Shown one piece after another: positions 1 to 5,456 of a DNA stretch of 8,464 nt. A program made the translations under genes and the position numbers. How positions within the stretch are numbered: position 1 is the stretch's first letter; each line of letters starts with the position of its first letter. The notes beneath the pieces are model-generated. The model did no database searches. It was not told the DNA's origin and was given only the letters and a program-made list of their open reading frames with translations. The stretch comes from an uncultured Microcoleaceae cyanobacterium (GTDB taxonomy: Bacteria; Cyanobacteriota; Cyanobacteriia; Cyanobacteriales; Microcoleaceae), in the NCBI GenBank assembly GCA_938083405.1, contig CALKCV010000449.1, forward strand, positions 1-8,464, read 5' to 3'.

Positions 1-1349
1 AGAGTGGTAATGCTGATACCAACGGGACTGGTGTAGAACGCTTTGGCAAATCTCTCTTCGCTGGCCTGTAGGGCAGATTCGTGCAACTTTCGCTCCGTGA
101 TGTCCTGGACTATGCCTGTGATGCGACCGTTGTCTATGGCTACTTGTTCGCAGACAAAACGTTCGTTGCCGTTGGCTAAAATTATCCGATAGTCCATGCT
201 GTAAGCTTTGCCCTCGTACAAAGCCTTATCTCTGGCCAATTGAACTAATTTTCGCTCTTCTGGATGAATGAATTCTAAAAAGTTCTCTTGGTTAAGCTTT
301 GCGGACCCTGGCGCTAAACCCAGAATGCGATACATTTCATCGGAACCGTGGAACCGACCTGTTGGGATGTCTAAATCCCAATTGCCTAAATGGGCGATGC
401 TTTGAGCGTTGGCGAGACTGGCTTGATTTTCGAGGGCAGATGCTTGGGCGTATTTACGTTCTGCCACTGTGGCTGCTAAAACGAGGGCGGTTACAGCCAG
501 CACTACGCAAAAGCTTTGTAGGGAAAAAACTGCCTGGGAAATATTATTTCCGTGTTTGAGAAAAGGACCGCTTTCTCTAGCTATGCCCCAGAGTGCAAAC
601 CCAGTTACGATCGAGTTTGCTAGGGTTGTCACTCTGAGTGAGAATCGCAGAGATGCCCAAACTACAAAGGGAAAAAACAGATATTCCAAGGGATAGGGCG
701 CGTTGAGAATTCTGGTTCTCGAACAGAAGACGTACCAACCTACAGGCAGCAACAGCAGCAACCAGACCCCTATTTCTAACAACAGCCAGACATTTTCATT
801 TTTATCGCTCGATCGCAACCGAAGCCAAGTTAAGACTATGGGCGTAATTATTAAAATCCCCATGATGTCTCCCAACCACCAAACCCTCCAAGTCCTAAAA
901 AGTAGGTTCCACTCCGATAGCCCGATCGCTGTGGCGCTGCCAAGGATGGAATTAATTAGTGTCGAGAGGCCCGCCCCTAGTATTACTAATGCTAAAACGT
1001 CTTTTTGCCGTTCTAGTCTAGTCGAAAATCCTACTTTTTCTAGCAGATAAGCTCCCACCCAGGCTTCGAGGCTGCTGCCAATAGCGTAAATTAAGGCAAG
1101 GGCTAAGTCCGCTTCTGCCTTCGATATGTCAAAAAAGAAGGCTCCCAGGGCGACTCCTGGCCAGGTCTTGCGCCCACATAACAGTAGGGCAGCTAGGGCT
1201 ATACCTGCTGCGGGCCACATAGCTGCTGCCGTTCCATCTGGGGTAAAAGTTGAGATAGCGAAAGCGAATTTGGCTGCTAAAAAATAGCTAATGGCGATCG
1301 CTCCTGCTGCGATTAAATATTGCGCGCTTTTTAATTCTCTGCTAACCAT
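1..1349 (-). CDS. MASE1-PAS membrane sensor protein (C-terminus outside window)
   Basis: This is an open minus-strand frame of 449 complete codons that starts at ATG 1349 and has no stop before the window edge. Residues about 11-298 are very hydrophobic (around eight membrane segments) and carry MASE1 hallmarks: FTPDGTAAAMWPAAGIALA near 35-53, WPGVALGAFFF near 63-73, and RVWWLGDIMGILIITP near 155-170. A PAS domain follows at about 315-420 (LGNWDLDIPTGRF, then IHPEER, closing with the PAC-type GIVQDITERK), and a second PAS begins near 430 (ERFAKAFYTSPVGISIT). MASE1 is a membrane-associated sensory domain normally joined to a GGDEF/EAL or histidine-kinase output, so the protein probably senses a signal at the inner membrane. 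The output module would lie left of position 1 and cannot be named. The ATG is the first in frame after an upstream TAG; no convincing Shine-Dalgarno precedes it. The domain assignment is secure, the ligand unknown. Confidence 0.9.
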   Translation of the reverse strand, partial: MVSRELKSAQYLIAAGAIAISYFLAAKFAFAISTFTPDGTAAAMWPAAGIALAALLLCGRKTWPGVALGAFFFDISKAEADLALALIYAIGSSLEAWVGAYLLEKVGFSTRLERQKDVLALVILGAGLSTLINSILGSATAIGLSEWNLLFRTWRVWWLGDIMGILIITPIVLTWLRLRSSDKNENVWLLLEIGVWLLLLLPVGWYVFCSRTRILNAPYPLEYLFFPFVVWASLRFSLRVTTLANSIVTGFALWGIARESGPFLKHGNNISQAVFSLQSFCVVLAVTALVLAATVAERKYAQASALENQASLANAQSIAHLGNWDLDIPTGRFHGSDEMYRILGLAPGSAKLNQENFLEFIHPEERKLVQLARDKALYEGKAYSMDYRIILANGNERFVCEQVAIDNGRITGIVQDITERKLHESALQASEERFAKAFYTSPVGISITT

Positions 1350-1384
1350 AAGGTCGTGGCATTTTATTTTCTAATTTTTTTTAC

Positions 1385-1414
1385 TTAGAAGTTTTTTACT
1401 TTTTCTACTTCTAA
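1385..1414. repeat. 8-bp inverted repeat with T-rich loop
   Basis: TTAGAAGT (1385-1392) and ACTTCTAA (1407-1414) are perfect inverted arms separated by a T-rich 14-nt spacer. It lies about 40-65 nt upstream of the MASE1-PAS start, in a very AT-rich leader. It could fold in the leader RNA or be an operator, but an AT-rich stretch yields such arms easily by chance. Confidence 0.4.
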
Positions 1415-1479
1415 TTTCTAACTATGCTCCCCCTTCCTTTGCCAGTTCTAATCTCAATCTTAACTCTGGTGACTAACTT

Positions 1480-1526
1480 GAGGTCTGGAAGGGGCGCATT
1501 AGCCCTACCTCGAAAAAATAGACCTC
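1480..1526 (-). promoter_or_regulatory. Nested/competing inverted repeats between methyltransferase and sensor genes
   Basis: Read on the minus strand, GAGGTCT (1526-1520) and a second GAGGT (1512-1508) can each pair with the single arm AGACCTC (1486-1480). Between them an inner stem AGGGC/GCCCC closes a 6-nt loop. The block begins about 22 nt downstream of the methyltransferase stop and lies upstream of the MASE1-PAS gene. A T run (ATTTTTT) lies between the two left arms rather than after the hairpin, so it is not a standard intrinsic terminator. It may be a transcript 3' structure or an attenuator-like leader; the complementarity is seen, the function is inferred. Confidence 0.35.
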
Positions 1527-1548
1527 GTGGCAAAAATCAATATATTTT

Positions 1549-2505
1549 CTACAAATAAGTAAAACCAGAAGAGTTAAAAATATCAAAATCCGGACGTTCG
1601 CTCTTTTCTTCTGATGTGTTTTGAAACAAAATTGTAAATGCACCCGCCCCTATCCTTTCTTGCGGAAACATTCGATAGCAAGGAATTTCCGTTAAATGGG
1701 ATTGGTAAGCGGCTAAATGGGGAATGGCTACGGGTTCAAATTCTGGAAATTTCGACAAAAACCATTCGCTTACTTTCTCATTTTCTTCCTGGGAATAAGT
1801 ACAAGTCATATAAGCAAGATAACCTTTTGCCGCGACTATTTTGCCGGAATTGGCTAAGATTCTTTTTTGCCGATTGGCATTTTTATTAATATTCACTGGA
1901 TGAAAGCATCCCACTGCTTTCCCTCCTTTTGCTAATAAAGATTGACCGCTACAAGGTGCGTCCACTAGGACTGCATCTGCTGTTTTTGGTATCAATTCTG
2001 CGAGGATATTTGAATCTTTACAGCTTACAATTGCAGGACTAATTTCGCACCGCTTTAAATTAGACATTAACATTCCAATGCGTTTGCCAATAACTTCGTT
2101 ACAGAGGATTAAATCTGGTTCTAAAGCTATCTTCGCAAATATACTTTTGCCTCCGGGTGCCGCACACATATCTAATACTAAATTGACTGGTTTGGTAATA
2201 GTTAATAAAGTCGTGGCGGCAAAGATAGAGGAAAAATCGAGACAATAAAAGCGACCTTTTTCGTGGAGTGGATGTTTTCCAGGTCTTGTTTCTACAGCCA
2301 GGCGATCGCTAAATTCTGGTTGCCAATATATCGGTTTTTCTACAATAAATGGATGAGGATTTGGCGGTTCCTTTCGCCAGAGAATGCAGGGATTAAATGG
2401 TTTCGGATTGACGATCGCTTCAATAAATTTTTCTCTTTCGGCAGAGTCATCAAATAAACGATTGCTTAGTTTAACTAATAGTTTGGAAGGTTTATTTTGC
2501 TGCAT
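1549..2505 (-). CDS. RsmB/NOP (Sun) family rRNA cytosine-C5 methyltransferase
   Basis: This 318-residue SAM-dependent RNA methyltransferase is predicted to methylate C5 of a cytosine, probably in 16S rRNA, in the cytoplasm. The SAM-binding motif I is DMCAAPGGK (112-120). Motif IV is DAPCSG (182-187), with Cys185 as the helper cysteine for product release. Motif VI is MTCTYSQEEN (233-242), with Cys235 as the expected catalytic nucleophile. HPLHEKGRFYCLDFSS (78-93) matches the segment before motif I in this family, and FPQERIGAGAF (280-290) is the closing family motif. At 318 residues it lacks the N-terminal NusB-like domain of E. coli RsmB (429 residues), so the target may differ from C967 and I assign no symbol. 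The start ATG at 2505 overlaps an out-of-frame ATG at 2510, and no clear Shine-Dalgarno is visible. It has 165 bp to the upstream AI-2E gene, so it may have its own promoter. Confidence 0.9.
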   Translation of the reverse strand: MQQNKPSKLLVKLSNRLFDDSAEREKFIEAIVNPKPFNPCILWRKEPPNPHPFIVEKPIYWQPEFSDRLAVETRPGKHPLHEKGRFYCLDFSSIFAATTLLTITKPVNLVLDMCAAPGGKSIFAKIALEPDLILCNEVIGKRIGMLMSNLKRCEISPAIVSCKDSNILAELIPKTADAVLVDAPCSGQSLLAKGGKAVGCFHPVNINKNANRQKRILANSGKIVAAKGYLAYMTCTYSQEENEKVSEWFLSKFPEFEPVAIPHLAAYQSHLTEIPCYRMFPQERIGAGAFTILFQNTSEEKSERPDFDIFNSSGFTYL

Positions 2506-2554
2506 TTCATATTTGTTTCTGAGACTCTCTATCTAGCGATCGGTGGGGGGTGCA

Positions 2555-2568
2555 TTTCAATTTTGAAA
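2555..2568. promoter_or_regulatory. 14-bp palindrome upstream of methyltransferase gene
   Basis: TTTCAA-TT-TTGAAA is an inverted repeat with 6-bp perfect arms, 50-63 nt upstream of the methyltransferase start codon. Its place fits a protein-binding operator near a promoter, but no regulator can be named and the composition is AT-rich. Confidence 0.3.
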
Positions 2569-2594
2569 ACAAAAAATTAATGCTTTTGGGAAGC

Positions 2595-2637
2595 TTGTTA
2601 GTTGTTAGTTGGAACCTTGTTAGTTGCTAGTTGTTTG
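2595..2637 (+). repeat. STRR-type heptamer array, unit TTGTTAG
   Basis: TTGTTAG occurs at 2595-2601, 2602-2608 and 2617-2623, followed by the variants TTGCTAG (2624-2630) and TTGTTTG (2631-2637); an 8-nt interruption (TTGGAACC) splits the array. It lies just beyond the stop of the AI-2E gene (2671), in the gap before the methyltransferase gene. Short tandemly repeated heptamers are a known class of repeat in filamentous cyanobacteria. Confidence 0.75.
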
Positions 2638-2670
2638 CCAATATGAGATGCTGCCGACGTTTACCCTCGT

Positions 2671-3756
2671 TCAATCCGTATTCGCAGCAGCGATCGCCTC
2701 TTTCCTTTCGGCTATTAACTTCGGTTTCAGATACAAATCTTCCACCAAAGCAGACCCACCGGCAAACCACGGCGGTACGATTAAAGCGCCAATAATTCCT
2801 AATAACTGAAGCCCGACCAAAACCGACAACAATTGATATAAAGGATGAACTCCCACCGAGGAACCAACTAGGAACGGATCCAGTACATAAGTTTCCACAT
2901 TTTGGATAATGTAATATAAAATTAACACCCACAAAAACAACCATCCACCTTTAGCGATCGCCACAATTAATGCTGGAATTGCTCCCAAAAGCGGACCGAT
3001 AAAAGGAATTAAATTTGTCACCGCAGCAATGGCACCCAAACCTAAAGAAAAATCCTGCAACCCTAACAAACTCAAACCGGCTGTAGTTGCCACTCCTAAA
3101 ATTAGCGAAACTAAAATCCTCCCCCGAAGATAACCTCCCATTCTTAAGCTAACAGGAACTACTTGTGCTTCTAAACGCTGGTTCCAAGGCTGAGGAAAAA
3201 ACTGCACCAAGCTATTTATTAAAGTCTGGCTATCTGCCACCATATAGCCGGAAATAAATAAAGCTAAAATCAGACTGACAACGGCCCCTAAAACTCCTTT
3301 AGTGATGCTATAAGAGCGCAATAATAATTGTTGGCTGGAACGAATTACCCAACTGGTTATAGATTTAGTGTCAAAAAGTCGCTCTACCCAATCGGGAGGA
3401 TTTTGACTTAAAGAACTAGCAAAATCTTCTATAATGCTACTAATGCTTTCAGAAAATAGCGGTAACTCGCGCAGGAGTTGTTCGATTTGCTCGAATACAG
3501 GAGGACCTATTACGAACGCTAAACCTGTAACTCCGGCAATTAAGAGCGAGTAAACAATAATTACCGCTATCCAGCGGGGCACTTCCATGCTTTCTGCCCA
3601 GTTTACGACTGGAGCGATCGAGGCGGCTAGCACTACTGAAACCATTAATAATACTAGCAAACCTCTTAGCTGCCACAATATTAATATGGTAAAAAAACCG
3701 ACAATAAGTAGCAGCACTGTTGAAATTGAAATTGAAATTTGTCGCTCTGAATTCAT
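2671..3756 (-). CDS. AI-2E family membrane permease
   Basis: This is a 361-residue integral inner-membrane protein of the AI-2E (PerM/TqsA-like) superfamily. The topology is typical: membrane segments near 12-30, 33-50 and 62-84, then a soluble amphipathic stretch (about 88-150), then segments near 153-175, 212-232, 237-266, 270-287 and 303-330. Family signatures are NLIPFIGPLLGAIPALIVA (248-266), the VLDPFLVGSSVGVHPL block (291-306) and LLSVLVGLQLLGIIGALI (309-326). Family members export diverse small solutes or ions (autoinducer-2 in TqsA, Na+/H+ in some); the substrate here cannot be read from sequence. The length matches the family, so the gene looks intact. It lies 94 bp downstream of cysS with a heptamer repeat array between them, and no strong Shine-Dalgarno precedes the ATG. 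Three ATCCGTT direct repeats fill its leader. Confidence 0.92.
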   Translation of the reverse strand: MNSERQISISISTVLLLIVGFFTILILWQLRGLLVLLMVSVVLAASIAPVVNWAESMEVPRWIAVIIVYSLLIAGVTGLAFVIGPPVFEQIEQLLRELPLFSESISSIIEDFASSLSQNPPDWVERLFDTKSITSWVIRSSQQLLLRSYSITKGVLGAVVSLILALFISGYMVADSQTLINSLVQFFPQPWNQRLEAQVVPVSLRMGGYLRGRILVSLILGVATTAGLSLLGLQDFSLGLGAIAAVTNLIPFIGPLLGAIPALIVAIAKGGWLFLWVLILYYIIQNVETYVLDPFLVGSSVGVHPLYQLLSVLVGLQLLGIIGALIVPPWFAGGSALVEDLYLKPKLIAERKEAIAAANTD

Positions 3757-3764
3757 TGTTTGGC

Positions 3765-3792
3765 AACGGATTTTGTAACGGATTTAACGGAT
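3765..3792 (-). promoter_or_regulatory. Triple direct repeat ATCCGTT before AI-2E gene
   Basis: On the minus strand ATCCGTT occurs three times (3792-3786, 3783-3777, 3771-3765). The last copy ends 8 nt before the AI-2E start codon, where a ribosome binding site would normally be. Repeat starts are 9 and 12 nt apart. It may be a protein-binding site or another degenerate tandem repeat. Confidence 0.4.
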
Positions 3793-3796
3793 GGGG

Positions 3797-3850
3797 CAAT
3801 TAATAATTAACAATTAACAATTAACAATTAACAATTAACAATTAACAATT
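3797..3850 (-). repeat. STRR-type heptamer array, unit TTGTTAA on the minus strand
   Basis: On the plus strand CAATTAA is repeated five times perfectly (3811-3845), preceded by CAATTAA and TAATTAA (3797-3810) and followed by a partial CAATT (3846-3850). Read on the minus strand the unit is TTGTTAA, one base from the TTGTTAG unit found beyond the other end of the AI-2E gene. The array abuts the cysS stop codon (3851-3853) with no spacer, so any cysS mRNA extending past the stop contains it. Heptamer arrays can change copy number by slippage. Confidence 0.9.
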
Positions 3851-5320
3851 CTAATTTCTATGCCAAATTGTCGCGCTTCCTGGTTTATCTATTAGGCTAA
3901 TTCCTAGTTCTTGCAGTTCGTTGCGAATTCGATCTGCTTCTGCGAAATCTTTGGCTTTTCTGGCAGCTTGTCTTTGTTCGATTAAGCTTTCGATTTCTCC
4001 ATCGCTTAAACCTCCAGAGTCAGTGGAACTTTCCTCGGTTTCTGGTTTTACTTCTAACCCCAATACTCTCGATAAAGTTACCAGATTTTGCCATTTTTCC
4101 TTTAGCACTTCTGAAGGTATTTCTGTTTTGCCTTCGTGGACTAAAACATTCTTCTCCCGACGCAATTCTTTAGCTAATTCAAACAAAACAGCTAAACCTC
4201 CAGGAGTATTAAAATCCTCATCCATTGCTGTCTGGAACTGTTCTACACTGTCGTTGGATGGTTTATTGTCCGCTAGAATTTTTTCTGGTTCTTCCCAACC
4301 TAATTGAGAAGCAGTTTGATAGCCAAATAACAGACCTTCTTTAAGAGTATTCCAGCCATTTTCCGCAGAAGCGATCGCCTCATCAGTAAAATCAATTGGT
4401 TTGCGATATTGGGCAGTTAAAACAAACAGTCGCAACGCCATCGGTTCCACCGGTCTATTTAATAAGTCTCGAATTGTGGTAAAATTGTCCAAAGATTTAG
4501 ACATTTTTTCCGCATCAATAGTCACAAAACCATTGTGCAGCCAATATTTAGCTAAAGTTTTGCCCGTGGCAGCTTCCGATTGAGCAATTTCGTTTTCGTG
4601 GTGGGGGAAAATTAAATCCGCGCCTCCAGCATGAATATCGATGGTGTCGCCGAGGCGATCGCGAACCATGGCCGAACATTCGATATGCCAGCCTGGCCGC
4701 CCCGAACCCCAGGGCGACTCCCAGGCAGGTTCCCCCGGTTTGGCCCCCTTCCACAGAGCAAAATCGTAAGGATTTTTCTTTTTGGAAGCATCAGGCGCTT
4801 CTACCTCCACTCTACCGCTGGCCCCAGCCTGCATTTCTTCCAAGCGGCGGCCGGATAATTTGCCGTATTCGGCAAAATCTTCGACTTTATAGTAAACGTC
4901 GCCACCAGCATAATAGGCAAAACCTTTGTTTTCTAGTTCGCGGATCAGTCGTTGGATGCCGTCGATGGTATGGGTTGCCCGGGGATATTCGTCTGCTTCG
5001 AGGACGTTTAAGCGTTTCATGTCCTCGAAGTAAGCTTCTGTAAATTTTTCGGCCACTTCTTCCATGGAACTGCCGTTTTCCCTGGCCCGATTGAGAATTT
5101 TATCGTCGATATCGGTAAAATTTTGGACGTAACGGACTCCATAGCCCCGCCAGATTAAATATCGTCGGATGGTGTCCCAAACTATGTAGGAACGGGCATG
5201 GCCGACGTGGCAGTAGTCGTAAACCGTGACTCCGCAGCAATACATCCGCACTTTGCCTGGTTCTATGGTTTCAAAGGGTTGTAGGCTGCGGCTGAGGCTG
5301 TTGTAAACTGTTAGAGCCAT
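3851..5320 (-). CDS. cysS: Cysteinyl-tRNA synthetase
   Basis: This 489-residue class I aminoacyl-tRNA synthetase charges tRNA-Cys with cysteine using ATP in the cytoplasm. The HIGH signature is HVGH (38-41) and the KMSKS loop is KMSKS (272-276, followed by LDN). The zinc ligands that select cysteine correspond to Cys29 (CCGVTVYD), Cys215 (WHIECSAM), His240 and Glu244 (FPHHENEIAQSEA). The DALR-type helical region follows at about 360-425. The C-terminal anticodon-binding part (about 440-489) has the usual RQAARKAKDFAEADRIRNEL helix and the GISLIDKPG strand. A short acidic, Ser-rich insert (about 427-440) is the only variable part. The length is normal and all key residues are present, so it should be active. 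The start ATG at 5320 gives the standard N-terminus (LTVYNSLSR); Shine-Dalgarno complementarity is poor. It diverges from the M48-like gene. Confidence 0.98.
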   Translation of the reverse strand: MALTVYNSLSRSLQPFETIEPGKVRMYCCGVTVYDYCHVGHARSYIVWDTIRRYLIWRGYGVRYVQNFTDIDDKILNRARENGSSMEEVAEKFTEAYFEDMKRLNVLEADEYPRATHTIDGIQRLIRELENKGFAYYAGGDVYYKVEDFAEYGKLSGRRLEEMQAGASGRVEVEAPDASKKKNPYDFALWKGAKPGEPAWESPWGSGRPGWHIECSAMVRDRLGDTIDIHAGGADLIFPHHENEIAQSEAATGKTLAKYWLHNGFVTIDAEKMSKSLDNFTTIRDLLNRPVEPMALRLFVLTAQYRKPIDFTDEAIASAENGWNTLKEGLLFGYQTASQLGWEEPEKILADNKPSNDSVEQFQTAMDEDFNTPGGLAVLFELAKELRREKNVLVHEGKTEIPSEVLKEKWQNLVTLSRVLGLEVKPETEESSTDSGGLSDGEIESLIEQRQAARKAKDFAEADRIRNELQELGISLIDKPGSATIWHRN

Positions 5321-5366
5321 AAGAAATTTGTTCTATTGTAATGACTGATGGATTTAATTTTTCATT

Positions 5367-5372
5367 ATTATA
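5367..5372 (-). promoter_or_regulatory. cysS: Possible -10 box (TATAAT) for cysS
   Basis: The minus strand reads a perfect TATAAT here, 46 nt upstream of the cysS ATG. No good -35 hexamer lies 16-18 nt further upstream, so this is a tentative sigma-70-type promoter. A second, weaker TACAAT lies at 5340-5335, too near the start for a usual leader. Confidence 0.35.
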
Positions 5373-5392
5373 AAGTATCGTTGCTCCATGCT

Positions 5393-5421
5393 TTGACGCG
5401 ATAAAATATTCTAAATACTTA
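5393..5421 (+). promoter_or_regulatory. Possible promoter of the M48-like gene
   Basis: TTGACG (5393-5398) matches the -35 consensus at five of six positions and is followed after 17 bp by TACTTA (5416-5421), a poor -10. An alternative is TTGCTC (5381-5386) with TAAAAT (5402-5407) at 15-bp spacing. Either would give a leader of a few tens of nucleotides before ATG 5457. A partial Shine-Dalgarno AGGGA (5443-5447) sits 9 nt before that ATG and supports the chosen start. Confidence 0.3.
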
Positions 5422-5456
5422 TTAGAGCAAAAGTTAGAGGCTAGGGAATAAAGTTT

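Noticed and set aside
299..1050. Three plus-strand frames of 75-115 codons
   Set aside because: They lie antisense to the MASE1-PAS frame, which has clear domain signatures across the whole stretch; their translations show no family features.
2627..2944. Minus-strand 105-codon frame overlapping the AI-2E 3' end
   Set aside because: It is another frame of the AI-2E gene with composition of a shadow (Cys, Trp and Gly/Arg rich, no motif).
2671..3756. Naming the permease tqsA or an autoinducer-2 exporter
   Set aside because: The AI-2E family covers many substrates; no sequence feature or neighbour points to autoinducer-2.
3449..3799. Minus-strand 116-codon frame overlapping the AI-2E 5' end
   Set aside because: It shares strand and position with the AI-2E gene, whose frame carries the family motifs; this one shows none.
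3797..3850. CRISPR-like array
   Set aside because: The 7-bp units are directly adjacent with no spacers, so this is a tandem heptamer repeat, not a CRISPR.
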